Positions 13,616 to 26,112 are shown, numbered from the stretch's first letter. The stretch is 64,000 nt of DNA from Tolypeutes matacus (GCA_026826555.1 JAKSZT010020895.1:1401303-1465302), one strand, 5' to 3'. Numbers and translations: made by a program. Notes: generated by a model not told the origin, from the letters alone.

Positions 13616-15213
13616 GGAGGCCTTGGATTGCAGAAGAGTTGAAACTGTGAAAGGGGAGGGTCACTGGTGCAGGTCATCAGTGGTGGGGGAATTTGTGGGG
13701 AGGGGTATAACTATGGCATTCCTCCATGGAATATGAATGTGTTCATGTGGTCATGGAGTGTAGTCTCAGTGGGTGGACACTCACACAACAATTGACAGAA
13801 TAGTGAATTCTTATCCTGGAGAGTCCTGCTATGTTCTCTAACAGGGTATACGAATCTCCAGAGCACATGAACAGTGCCTAGCCAAGGAGGACAGACCAAT
13901 ATGCCAGGCCCTTGATATTCGTGGTTTTAATTATGAACATTGTTCTTGTGAAATTGACATTTAGCCTAGTCATATATATTGACTAAGAATTACCTTCTGA
14001 AAGCCTCCTTTACATTCAAAGTGGCCTCTCTCGAAGCCAGACACAGCATATAAGCTCACTACTTTCTGCTCAGCATGTGACATGACTACCAGGGATGAGC
14101 CTCCCTGGCACAAGGTGATTATTACCAAGTGCCAACTAGTGATGCATTTGGTAAAGTCTTAGACCAAAAAGGGGAAATTAAATACAAATGAGTTTTTATG
14201 GCTAAGATACTTCAAAGTGAGATGGGAGGTCATTCCAGACTTTACACTTATGCACATCTCAAGAGGATCACACTGACTTCCACAGTAAACAGATCTTCAA
14301 ATAGGGGTGCTCCTGAGGGGTCTATAGACATATAGACTGTATAGGCAGAGCAGACAACCCCAGAAAATGGCACCCCTTTGGAAATCATTACCTTGGAATA
14401 TATGATAACATATGTCCCCAATGTATCAGAGTTAGACTCATTTACAATTATCCCACACATGGCTTTTCTGTCCCTTTTATTCATCCCAGAGAATTATATC
14501 TTCTTGCTGTTCATATGCTGGGTGAGCCCTGTATCTCAGGAAAGTTAGAGGCAACACTTATTATCCAGTTCATTTGACTCACCTATGACAATGAACAAAA
14601 GCATGATGATGGAAAATGCCCATTTCAAAAAACAGAGTATCTACAATTGCAAGGAAGACAGTTCCATCCATTTGCTCATTGTAATCTAAAACTTCTCTCA
14701 ATCCAATCCAGAGAGGGGATGACCATCCCCAAATCCTCAAGACTGAGGAATGAACAAATATAAGGTGGGACTGTATGTATGGAATTAATTAGGTTTATTA
14801 TTATTTTAGTAATGGAAGACTATGTAATGTTAATGTCAAATAAGTGTTCACAAGACATTCTGAAGGGAATGAGAAGGAAATAGAGTTGTAACATGGGGCA
14901 ATTTTGGGACATTGAAATTGTTCTGAGTGATAGTGCAATGAAAAATACAAGCCATTATACTTTTTGTCAAAATCTATAAAATTGTGCAGTGCACAGTGTA
15001 AACCATAATGAAAATTATAGACCATACTTAGTTGCACTGCTGCAATATGTGTTCATCAATTGTAAGAAATGTACCACACAAATGAAAAGTGTTGTTAATG
15101 GGGGAAATTGTGGGAGAGGGATGGGTGTGTTATATGGGAATCCCCTATATTTTTGATGTAACATTTATGTAATCGAAAGCTTCTTTAAAAATGTAGAAAA
15201 AAGTCAGATTCCC
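13616..15213 (+). mobile_element. L1 3'UTR, second module (long type)
   Basis: Repeats the 3'UTR plan from the GGTCACTGGTGCAG block (13660) onward, then contains a block of about 830 bp (about 13950-14790) missing from the first module, and then the common distal part. The distal part ends GGGAATCCCCTATATTTTTG at 15138-15157 and an A-rich tail to 15213. Related long-type sequence occurs at 26262-27012, 44703-45626 (reverse) and 59161-59480. It may be a separate truncated L1 inserted in the tail of the first, or an internal UTR duplication in one element. Confidence 0.8.
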
Positions 15214-15231
15214 TGCCTGAAATGATTGGGG
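15214..15231. repeat. Target site duplication, right copy of 18 bp
   Basis: Exact second copy of the 18-mer at 8005-8022. It runs into a G run that extends to 15239. Confidence 0.85.
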
Positions 15232-15239
15232 GGGGGGGG
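15228..15239. repeat. Poly(G) run of 12 bases
   Basis: Homopolymer G at the right edge of the duplicated target site. The left copy has only four G, so the run expanded after insertion or was misassembled. Confidence 0.8.
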
Positions 15240-15496
15240 ACAATGTTATTAGAGTGGAATTAACAGAATTATAAAAATCTGAGAAACCCAAATGTTACTG
15301 TAACATATTTCAATATTGTTAATTATAGATAAGGAATTGTGAAAGGATCTCATATTAAAGTATACTATAGGGATTAGAATCTATTTTTATAAAATTGAGA
15401 TTTTAAGTATATTCAGGATTGTGGGAGTTGTGGGAGGTGGGCAACATGGGAATCCCAGTGGGTTCCATGTAATATTTTGGGTAATCTAAGCACCTC

Positions 15497-15531
<35 letters not shown>

Positions 15532-15650
15532 CATTTTTGTAAGCAAATGCACATATATGCATATATATTTATATATCATTTTGCAAATGTTTGTATGTAT
15601 TGTGAGAATTTTGATTTTTACCCATAATAAAAAAAAAGAGAAAAAAAAAG
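15240..15650 (+). mobile_element. Possible further L1 3' tail and (TA)n
   Basis: At about 15418-15498 the sequence resembles the terminal L1 3'UTR seen at 15118-15180 and 58850-58920 (GGGAATCCCAGTGGGTTCC, then AATCTAAGCACCTCTT). It passes into a (TA)n run at 15499-15530 and A-rich sequence near 15628. It is likely the end of another, older L1. Upstream of 15418 nothing is recognised. Confidence 0.45.
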
Positions 15651-16776
15651 GGGAAATAAAATGAAGGTTAGATATTTGGAGGTAAAGTGAGGATAAATCT
15701 CAAAGAGAAGAACCATGGCAGTGGACATTATATGAAAGTTTTACTGCAATAAGTACATTAATATTCCTTTGCCTGAGGCCAAAGACAATGGCAGATGGAT
15801 ACCTGAGTAGAGATTAGTACATGTGAGATATAATGAAATCACTATAGGATTATTGCTCTTTTACCATGCCTACATTTAAGAGAATATCACTCACTTAAGG
15901 ACATTTTTTAATGATATTTCCAAGCATCTACCTAGTTATTGACAAAACCCCTTCTTGTGTGAATGCACAGGTTCCTGGAGCTCACCTGGTCTCTGGACTT
16001 GGAGAAATTCTAATAATTCTTTCCACAGTTCCTCTCCTTGCTATGACTGAGAAATTACATCTGATTTGCAGAGTTGATACCCTGTTTATATGAAACAGAT
16101 ACAATGGATTTTGAATTATCTGCTAATAGTGCATTATCTTCAAGTCCAGGTAGGCTATGATGAAGAATAAAGTGAACACTGAAAGTCAAAACAGGCACAC
16201 ACACCTTGAACACAGCATACTGACAATCCTTCAATAGCAAATGATGATTGACCATATGCCATAAAACCTTAAGACTCTGTGGTAATTGAGGCCCATGCCC
16301 AACTTTTTTCTTTGCATAAAGGGAAAATTATGTTTACCCAGTGGTTAAACAGTATTTAAAAAAAAAAAAAAAAAACCAATAAACATGAGGTCTACCAAAA
16401 ACAAATAGTTATATATGGAAAGTGTACCCTGATTATTTTTTTGCTGTATTGTGAAATACCAACATAGGCCCTTAAGCATAATAATTATTATATAATATTT
16501 AATCAGTTTATGTATCCATTTAAATAAACTTCATTCAGTCCTCAACACAGTTCTGTGTATTGGAGATTGCATAGCAAGAAAGACATGAAATTTTAGTCTG
16601 GAAGATTAGATTTCAGGGGTGTGAAAAAATGTCAGTTAAGTGAAAAATCAAATTTCTTCCAGATATTTTCAAGTTTTATGAAAGGATAAGGACAGACCTT
16701 GGAGTGGCATATGAGAAAGCTCTTCCAGATACTTGCTGAATAGTTAAAGGATAAACTGGATACATTTGACAGAGAG
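15651..16776. other. No recognisable gene
   Basis: Apparently unique AT-rich sequence with one A run at 16358-16375. In the transcriptional sense of the zinc-finger pseudogene this is probably intron downstream of the KRAB A exon. I looked for a KRAB B-box on the - strand and did not find one. Confidence 0.4.
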
Positions 16777-17144
<368 letters not shown>

Positions 17145-18348
17145 CTAAAATATCTGAGACATTCAAATTCTAACAGTACTATCCACACTAATATCAAATA
17201 AGATGAGTTAGATGACTTCCTGAGGAATGGAGGAGCTATGTGGAGAGAAAACTCAAATTATGTTTGAATTTCCAGTCAGAACATTATGAATGATGACATA
17301 GTATCTGTATATTATATATACTTACAGAGACATTCACATTCTGAGTACATAATGTTCCATTATAAACGATATCATATGAGTTGTGGTGTGATTAAAAGAG
17401 ATAAGATTAGGCAGTCAAATAGCACAAGTCAGGGACCCTTTAAAAATGCTATACTCTATTACAATCCTGGCCTGACTCTTCCTGACTCTAGGAGGCCATT
17501 CTCAATTTTACTTTGGACCTCCAAATCATGATTATCATTTTCTATCTTATCTTCTCCGTGATTCTCAGATAAAATATAGAGTTAAGTCCTTAAAGTTTTC
17601 TGTTCTCTCCAGTTCTTCAACAATTTTCACCAAATCTAAAATTTTGCTGTAACTATTAAACTTCTTTTCCTCTATGAACAGCCAAAATCAAATGAAAAAT
17701 ATTCCTTTGTTCATTGCTTCCACTTATCAAATCTGCATAATCATTATTTACAAAGAGTGAAATGGTTGATTAAGGAAAAAGTGGTGATAAGGAATTCAAT
17801 CATCTTTTCAAAATACAAAAATACTTATATACACTTTAATATATTTACTATTAGACTATTTCTCATGGCATACCTTGCTTAACCCTCACTAGTGCTTCCC
17901 TGAACACTATGCAACACTTACCACAGCATCTTTAACACTGGATTGAATGAACTCATATGCTCAAATATCTCCCTCCCGTTTGGAGTGTCAAGTTGTGCTC
18001 TTACTCATCTCTATCACATGTTTTCACCACAATCCTAAAACCATTACTACCACTTACAAGGTAAATGATGAAATATTTCCCCACCAAGGCCATGGGCTCC
18101 TTCTCTTCTCTGAAAACACAGCCGTAATGGAGGCTGGAACAAGTTAGTGTAAATATTGGAAAGAAATTATTTCTTAATCTGTTGCTGACCCATCATAATT
18201 ATCCCAGAATAACGGGTACACTTGAGTCATTCTTAGATCCTTGAATGTCTACTGAGTGCACTTAGAATAGACAGTGAAATAGGAGAAATCTGCTTATGTT
18301 CTGGCAATAGAGATGTAATTTCAGTAGAAAAAGCAATTCCTTACTTAC
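17145..18348. other. No recognisable gene
   Basis: Apparently unique sequence upstream (in - sense) of the KRAB exon. No second exon or promoter could be recognised. Confidence 0.4.
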
Positions 18349-18559
18349 CAGGATATGCACTGGCAAGTTGGCCATCAGCTGTATTCCTATGATTTTTGAC
18401 TCTCAGGAACAGGCAGAGGACAAAGCAGGCAATGCTGACTATGGAGAAAGAAGCCATGAGCTTCAAGACTTGTCCACAATTTCCAGAACCATGAGTTATA
18501 AATACCCTTTCACCTGGAAGTATACCTGCACCCAACCAACAGAAATATACAGTGTGCTT
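18349..18559 (-). other. Candidate orphan exon encoding a membrane segment
   Basis: On the - strand a pyrimidine tract ending TTTTTTTCAG is followed by 211 bp of open frame and a strong donor, CCTG|GTAAGTAAG. The product reads from KHTVYFCWLGAG through one hydrophobic stretch of about 20 residues (VLKLMASFSIVSIACFVLCL) to a basic, hydrophilic tail (FLRVKNHRNTADGQ). This is the layout of a single-pass membrane protein exon. A methionine frame also continues upstream through the acceptor, so it could be a chance ORF. I do not recognise the family. It lies 1.2 kb upstream of the KRAB exon in the same orientation but does not look like a zinc-finger gene exon. Confidence 0.35.
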
Positions 18560-18599
18560 CTGAAAAAAAGTGGGAAGACTGTCATCTCCCAATGTAATA

Positions 18600-21530
18600 A
18601 GAGATGACTATGGCTCTTATTGCTAATAAATCAGATATTTATACAAATATGTTACAGATATGAAAATTAAAACCATAGTTTTGTATGCTAATTTGCCCAC
18701 AGTGTTCTGAATTTTACATTTTCTTCCTGATTACAAAACATAGGTGTCCTTCACTCAGGCCACATATGGATTTTGGTCTCCAAATATAGATAAACACTAG
18801 GGAATTTCTCAGATTTAGGGAATTTTGGTTTATGACCCAGCTATTTATCAGTCCCCTGGACACTCCCTTCCTGCTCTGCCCAACTCCTGAACATTTTTAC
18901 ACATTTGTCCCAAATCATTTTGGTTTCCATACATGGGATTTCTTGAAATATCCTTCCCTGAACCCTGACTTTTATATATATATCCCCAAAAGACTTTGAT
19001 CCCATTCATGAAAATTAAAAATGCAATTCATGATGGAGTTAATCAATTAAGGGCATATATAATTTGAGGAATCAATATCATTCATCCTCTATTTCTAGTC
19101 CTTAAACTCCTTTCATCAGAAAGTAACATATTATATTGGTTGTAATTTTCTGCCATGTGCCACAAAACTCATAAGATAAAGAGGCTCAGAAAACAGAGAC
19201 TTGGTGGGTACAGGAAGGTACCTATTTCCTCTAGTTGATATTTTAGGAAAATGGTTACTGAAATCCTGCCCAATATTAATTACCTTTAATTGTAAAATCC
19301 TTGCATTAATCATTTATTAACTATAAGTTCCCCTTAACACTTTGGTAATAATTTTATTTCATGGACAAAATGATAATGTGTTATAAACAGAAGAAAACAC
19401 CCCTCTGTATCTTAAATCTAGATAAAAAGGGAAATGATGTATTAAATGTGACATAGGTTCACTTACATTATTCTCAAAATAATCTTACTGATTATGGTTT
19501 ATTTATGACAAAATATGTATTGTTTATTAATGAAAAAGGACATGATAAGAAGTTCAGAAAATTTTAGTAGCATGACAAAACTGCATGACTATAAAGTGAC
19601 AAAGCTAGAAATTTTTGCTTTGTCTTTATGCCATGCTTAAATTTCTGGAGCTTTACATTCCATACCTAGGTTTACCCTGGAAAGTACCTTGTCACATCAA
19701 TAACCAGGGGACAGAGCTTGTGGTTACAGCTTTGTTAATTTTTTTTTCTCTCTCTTGTTTGCATGATTGCTTCTCATGCCCAAATTTATCTCCTTCATGG
19801 AAACTTCCAGTGCATTGAAACCCCTTAACAAATATCAGTCACTATACTGGCTCTATCCTCATTATTTCAGTATAGTTTAATCCACATTTACTCATTTCAA
19901 CAGATACTTACCAAGACCTATATTTTGATTTTTCTTATGTCCATCCTACTATTTCTATGTCTACCAATAAACACTCCACATACTTAAAATTTTCTATGAT
20001 GGCATCTGACTCAGCACATGATTAGGATATTGTTCCAGGCACAAACAGAGTCACACTAGTGGCTATCAAGTATGTGGTAACTCTACTGTATTAACACTGT
20101 ATTGGTAATTAAATAATTCCACTATTCTCCATAAACATGTCAAATCTTCTCCATGTCTTTTGAATTTCACACATTCTCACATTGCCCTTTACTTTCAAAA
20201 GATTGAATCACCTCCTACTAAGCAAATGGATCATAAAATTTGGCCACTTACCCTTTAATACCATAATATATTTTTTTTTATTCTCCTTGCATTCACACAC
20301 ATTAGCTACTATTTCTCTCCTACTAAATTGGAAAGTCATGGTACCACTGGCTGAGTTCAATGTATCCAATTGAACCTTTACCCTCATGTTTTGTTGGTAA
20401 CTATAAACTGATCATAAATTCAATCTCTTTTACCAGAAGCCTCTCCCTCTCTTCACAATCCATTTTACCATGTAAGCTTATATAATTGATTTACGACCCA
20501 CTTTGGGGGCCTTTGTTTTTTTATTTCTTTCCCTGACATCTTAGTCTCCTGTTTTCAAACTACTGTATTACTCTTCCCACTTATCCACTGCAAAAAGAGT
20601 TCAATATATTATTGGAACATCTTAAAACTAAATCCTAGTCCCCATTTTCTCCTTTTATCCACCATCCCAACATGATTACATATTTAATTGATTTTACTTT
20701 CTTCCATCCCTGTCTCTGAATTGAAAGTAATAAACCATTTCTCTGGATTGCTTCTATGAGCTATCATCATTACATGCTTAATTACATACACCTAAAATGG
20801 AGCATATTTCAGAACATTACCTCTCTCCCAAAATATAAACATTACATCTCCTTTAGTCTTCAATATAAGTTAAGGTTCCCACTAGACCTTCAGAGATTGA
20901 TCCTTTACATTCCTTCACAAAACTACAAGACAATGAAACAGTGTTTCCATATGTATATATATACTCAGCACATTTTCACCATTCATTTCCACCATGATCC
21001 AGAAACATACCTTCTCACTCTATAATCATTTTCTTTCATTCCTAGTTCAAATATGAATTCCTGAGGGATCGTATCACTGAACTCCACCAATGTTAGCATT
21101 TACATTAGCTCTATGTTTGGGCTGTCTCTCCCATTGTTGTGGACACAGACAAATCAATCCAGGAATGTTAGGATGAGACAAATTTCCTATTGACCATTAT
21201 ATATGCATTTTAAATCAAGAAAAATATGTTCACAATTACTCACCTACCCTCAGAAAACCACCTACCTGAAATATCTGTAGTCATATTAAACCGTTATCTT
21301 CTGATGAAAAATTCCTTGAAAAATAAATGAAGTCAGGTTGAACATTTCCTCCATTACTCACTAGAACCAAATTAGATTTGAAAAATAAGTGAAATTAGTA
21401 CTTTATTGAAGAATCTGTCATGAGAAAAAAATTTTTTGATGGTGAGCAATCTTTATATAGACTTGATGATTTAATGAATCATGCAATTCAAGCAATGCAT
21501 CCTGATTAATTTGTATGTTGATAAAGATAA
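18600..21530. other. No recognisable gene; largely unique sequence
   Basis: AT-rich, pyrimidine-biased on the + strand. A patch near 20310-20370 faintly resembles the 3' part of an L2 element in orientation +, too weak to call. Short open frames here lack domains or splice context. Confidence 0.35.
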
Positions 21531-21533
21531 ATC

Positions 21534-21800
21534 TAGGGAGTGGATGTGGCTAAAGGGGTTGAGTGACTGCTTCCCATATGCTAGGTCCTGGGTTCATCCC
21601 TGGTGCCTCCAAACAACAACAACACCACCAAAAAACAACAACAACAAAAAAAAAACAACAACAACAACAACAAAAAAAAACAAGCAAACATGAAAATTCC
21701 AACACAGGGGAATGGATATCCCTCAATGGTTGAGTGTAAGCTTCCCACATTCAAAGTCCCAAGCTCAATCCCCAGCCCAGGGCTTCAAAAAAACAGTCTA
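21534..21800 (+). mobile_element. DAS-type tRNA-derived SINE, two units
   Basis: The first unit starts GGGAGTGGATGTGGCTAAAG and has a B-box-like GGTCCTGGGTTCATCCC (about 21583-21600). It ends in an (AAC)n/(A)n tract at 21612-21680. A second diverged unit (AGGGGAATGGATATCCC... GTCCCAAGCTCAATCCC) follows, then a short A run. The layout matches xenarthran DAS SINEs, built on a tRNA-like head with RNA polymerase III boxes. It could be a dimer or two neighbouring insertions. The long + and - open frames of poly-N/poly-K or C/F come from the tail repeats only. Confidence 0.8.
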
Positions 21801-22780
21801 ATCAAGATCTGGCCCTTTATACAAAATGCTTTCACTTTAATTTGGTACATCCAGACATGCAATTAGAACAGATTATATCCTTTAATTCAGTTGTCCTTCT
21901 AAATATCTCAAAAGGCACCCAAACATGCCTTACTCCAGATGCCCCTCTCATTTGTGGATTTTGGTGGTTCTAGTCTGTATTCTAGAGAATATATAGCAAG
22001 TGAATATTTAAAGCTCTTTATTTCTAAGAAGTCTTGTGATTTACCAACTTTCTATCTGGTTATGGGTATCATTTTGACTGTAAATAAATATAAGTATCTG
22101 TCCTGAAATTTTATATTTAAAATATTAAGGATTCACAGAAAAATGCTAGTATAAATCCATTGAAATATTTGAAGCAACAAAATTATATGATCATATTTGT
22201 GTTTTTAAGTTAGTCTTTTACTGAAGAATGAAATGAAGTAATTTAGAGGGAATTGGTGACTTTTAAGAATTAGATGTTTACTTGGCACAGGGGCTTGGAA
22301 GTGAAAATATGAGGGACAGGATGGAAGGTTACAAGATATAATACAGATTAAGCAAATCTCTGTCATTTACTTATTTTGTCAGATATAATTGAGCTCTAAT
22401 GATGTGTTAGACTTTGTGCTAAAGACTGGACATGCAGTTTTGAAAAAAGTTTTTACAGTGAAAGAGAGCAATAGCAATATTTGAAAAAGAGAATGCTCTG
22501 TCAAGTACTATATATGGAGAAAAGCAAGATACAGGGTAGCATATATATTATAAAATGAGCCCATTTTGTCAGAACATTAAAAAATACATGAATGTATTTG
22601 AATACATGTATATGCAAACTTATCTATGTGTATATGATAGAGTATATATATTTTTATAAATTGGTATAATTATTTAGGTATGAATAATAATAGGCAACTT
22701 ACCCAACAGTAAATATGAATTACCTTGGGTTCATTTCCAGGACATGCACAGGGAGTCAAGAAGTAGAACATGCTTAAAAG
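21801..22780. other. No recognisable gene
   Basis: Apparently unique AT-rich sequence with no long frame, RNA gene or clear repeat. Confidence 0.4.
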
Positions 22781-22783
22781 ATG

Positions 22784-22960
22784 GTGGGGAAGATGGCAAA
22801 GCAGGAAGATCCAGGAATCAGTCCTTCCACCAAAACAACCATTGAACTAGCAGAAACTGAATCAACAATTTTGAAATTCTGGAGACTAGTGGAACACTAT
22901 ACAGAATCCAGGAAGGAGCAGGAGAAAGAGGCTGGTAAGTTGAAATAAATGCTAGTGAGT
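22784..22960 (+). mobile_element. Probable L1 5'UTR fragment
   Basis: GATGGTGGGGAAGATGGCAA followed by a moderately GC-rich stretch (AGTCCTTCCACCAAAACAAC) looks like the start of an L1 5'UTR, in the style of the GGCAAAGTGGTGACAGAGTA start of the minus-strand L1 at about 38185 but of a different subfamily. No ORF1 follows. This is a family-level impression only. Confidence 0.4.
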
Positions 22961-23109
22961 TTCAGCCTCCCTGCAGTGATTACTGTCCCCCTTCCCCTAA
23001 TCTTGTAGTGGGCACCAGTGAAAATAATTTATGGTACAGTCACATTATACCCTAATGTTATGTAGTCATTTGAATAAAAGAGTTACAGCAGTTGAGTAAC
23101 AGAAAGTTT

Positions 23110-23232
23110 TGTGAATTATTATTATTTTTTAATTTTACCAAGAGGTCCTGAGGATCGAACCCAGGTCCCTCCATATGGCAGATGGACACCGAACTATTTG
23201 AGCCACATCCGCCTCCACTGTGAATTATTATT
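23110..23232 (-). mobile_element. DAS-type SINE with 14-bp target duplication
   Basis: On the - strand, GGAGGCGGATGTGGCTCAAA begins a tRNA-derived head with a B box, CCTGGGTTCGATCC. Its A-rich tail is at the low-coordinate end (T-run near 23124). The SINE body occupies 23124-23218 between perfect copies of TGTGAATTATTATT at 23110-23123 and 23219-23232. It is a single short unit and well preserved. Confidence 0.9.
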
Positions 23233-23960
23233 TAAGGAGGAAAGCTAGGCCTCCTGACTCTGCAGTATTTGACAGCTCTTGCTGCAGTGTGATGAGGTCT
23301 TGCTTCTGTATTTCTGAATTATCCTTTAAGCAGCAACAGATTTCTTCCTTCTCTTTCATTTCCTTTATCATGTTGGCCTTCAGGATTTACTGGGCCAATT
23401 GGTGGCACCATCTGGAATGGCACTGTACTTGGCAGGACCTCTGTCTCTCCAGCATCTCATCAAAGAGGATGTGGCAGCTGAATCCCTCCTTCACTTCATG
23501 TTCTACATGTGCCAAGTAATGTCTCCATGGAGGGGAACATGTGGCAAGAAGCCACGCAATGAAAGCCATGCTGCCTTGTGACCAGCCAGTCTGGGGTCAC
23601 AGCATGGAGCTTCTCATCTCCTCCACTTTTACAGTGGGCACAGGGAAGCAAGTTTCAGGTTCCTCTTGGAAGGGCTTTGGGAGCTGAACAAGGACTTGGT
23701 GTTGATTAGACTGGGGAGAAAGCCGATGGTGCTCTCTTTGGAAAGCTCAGCCTCAAAGATCCCGGGCGATTTCCCACTAGTACATATGTGGTTTGGGTTT
23801 GTCCCTCAACAGCTGTGACCTTTACTCTGTGCACTCTGCTAAAATATTTGCACCTGACCATTGACTTTCTGAAGCAGACCCATAGGTCAATGATATAATG
23901 GTCTTCTCAGTGGAAGTTGAACAAGACATCTCTGATACCCTTTGAATCATGCTGGGCCTG
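23233..23960 (-). other. Unassigned moderately GC-rich block, possible retropseudogene
   Basis: About 700 bp that stands out from AT-rich surroundings. The minus strand has an open piece at 23387-23569 and the plus strand one at 23220-23519, none with a domain I recognise. The block has few microsatellites and looks transcript-like, but no poly-A tail, poly-A signal or flanking duplication could be placed. It may be a decayed processed pseudogene or a repeat I do not know. Confidence 0.25.
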
Positions 23961-25844
23961 GAGATTGGAGCCTGTGATATGTTAACACTTTATTGCATGC
24001 ATTTTTTAAAAATTAGCAATTAATATTTATTAACATTTAATACAATGCCAATGGATAGTTAACATTTATAACAAATAACATTGTAACATTCATTGCAATG
24101 CCAATTAGGTATTTAATCTAGGTGCTACTTTTACATACTATCTCATTGCATTTTTATTCTTTGAAAACAGTATAATAAATATTGGGATTTTATGCTTACA
24201 ACTATAGATTCACGTATATATATAAATTTTGGTATCTATTTTTAAATTCAAAATTATTTTCTCATTTGTAACATTGCAATCACTTCATATTCCTGAACTT
24301 TCCTAATAGTATGTTACTTCTTTAAAGAAGTATTTTATGAAAGTGATTTTCTTAGCAAATTCAGAATGCAAACACTGAAATAGGAGAAATGGTCACCTTT
24401 TTAAATGTTTCCAAACTTCTTTTAAGGGAAGGCTTATAGAAAAGAAAGTATGTTTAAAGTAAAATATTAACTCATTTAATGTGGATTAGTTCTCACAGTT
24501 ATACCTCTTCTTTTTAGCATTCTTAACCAAGCAACAGTTTAATATAAAAATTTCTTTTTCCTGAAAAGAATGTCCTATTACCATGCCCTTATTAGAAGAT
24601 CTCAATTGTATTGCTTTCCTAAATTCCTCAAAAAATACAATCTCATCAGAAAATGTAATAACAATTACACTGAAGTAAAAATCTCTCTAAACGCCCTGTT
24701 CCCCTGTTCCACACACCTCTGCCCCACATGCCCATTTATTACCTTTTTATCTACACAAGACATTTAGATCTTAGAATACATAATTGGCTAAATTTTCTGA
24801 GCCAAAACTGGAAGTCCTTCATACTAAGAATTCTTATATTTGCACACTCATTTATTAATCTATTCATATTAAGATATTTTCTTAATTTTCTACTAAGTAA
24901 CAAAATGTACTTTCTCAGCAAAAGCCTCAGTGAGCTTTATCCCCTTTCCACAAATCCTTAATTTTTGTTCTGGCCCATGATATATCAGGTCTCAGAGAAA
25001 TCATGGGAAATCTGGACAGGGAGAATCAGACCTCTCATTTTCCAGCTTCCATCAGTCAGACAATTTTCCCTCCATCCTTATCTAAAGATGTAGAGAAAAG
25101 TCTCTTTTCCCCAGATTGTTGTTTCATCTCATCTTGGTGAATGTGAACCTAAAAGAATAGTTTCTGCAAGATTTTATCACTTGTCCTAGTTGTAAGTGCT
25201 GTCTCAACTTTTCCTGCAGAATGGACTCTGACTTAGTCCTTAATATCTGTCAGTTACAGCCAAAGTCACTCTCCCATAGGGAGATCTGAGATTAACAACC
25301 TCACAGAGGAGCAGTTGGGACCTGAGTGAGCGACAAGGCTTCCAGTAACCCTTGTGTGACATCATCACTGACATAGCTCAGTTCTGTGAGCTCAGTTTGA
25401 ATCTAAATATGGCAACAAGAAAAACATGGCATCAAAGAAGCATATTTTGGTGAGAGGGGTGATATTATATAATATAAATGAAATGTAACATTTCCCTGTC
25501 CTCAAAACCGGTGCTGTCAGTTGAGGGAGAGAGAAAAAAGTACAGAGATTGATAATTAACTATGATGGGATATTTCTTTCTCCCAAACCTCTCATCTGAC
25601 TCTGGTAGTTAGGCTTCATCTTAAAATGGAGGCCTAGCATGTTCCCTGGTTAGAACTGTTCAGAGCCAGCTTTGGTAAGGTTGCAAGGGGGAGAAGAAGC
25701 AGTAACATATCTCATGATACAGCAAGCCTCCTATGAATAAACATGATGAGGTGAGCATTTGAACAACAATGAAGAAGAAACTTTTAAAATTTTCTACAAA
25801 CAAGTAAGGGAGTGTCTACTCTGAAAAATGGGTTAGTATGTGGC
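23961..25844. other. No recognisable gene
   Basis: AT-rich, apparently unique sequence. A local near-duplication around 24020-24110 repeats an AACATTTA...CAATGCCAAT motif. Nothing else is supported. Confidence 0.4.
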
Positions 25845-26112
25845 AGTTTCAAGGCAGTTGGTAAGTGGCAGTTTCACTGAATCCAGGCTAGGTCCTGTGT
25901 TTGAGTCTCAGGTTCAACCTTCACTGACCATATGTTCTTCAATGGTTCATTTGACATCAACATGCTTCACTTTACTCATCTGTAAAATATAGAGGACTCT
26001 AACCCTTTCATAGATTTCTCATTAGTATTAAGTAATCTAACACATGTAGACACAGAATAATGAAAGGCTGGTAGATATTAAGACCATGTAAATGCTAGCT
26101 ATTTCTGTTATG
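25845..26112 (+). mobile_element. MIR SINE
   Basis: Matches the layout of a mammalian-wide interspersed repeat on the + strand: a tRNA-like head with TTTGAGTCTCAGGTTCAACC at about 25901, the core with ACTCATCTGTAAAATATAGA at about 25975, and a tail with GTAATCTAACACATGTAGA. Diverged, as expected of an ancient SINE. Ends are approximate. Confidence 0.75.

Noticed and set aside
21550..21866. Cys/Phe-rich and Asn/Lys-rich ORFs
   Set aside because: Direct translation of the SINE (AAC)n tail.
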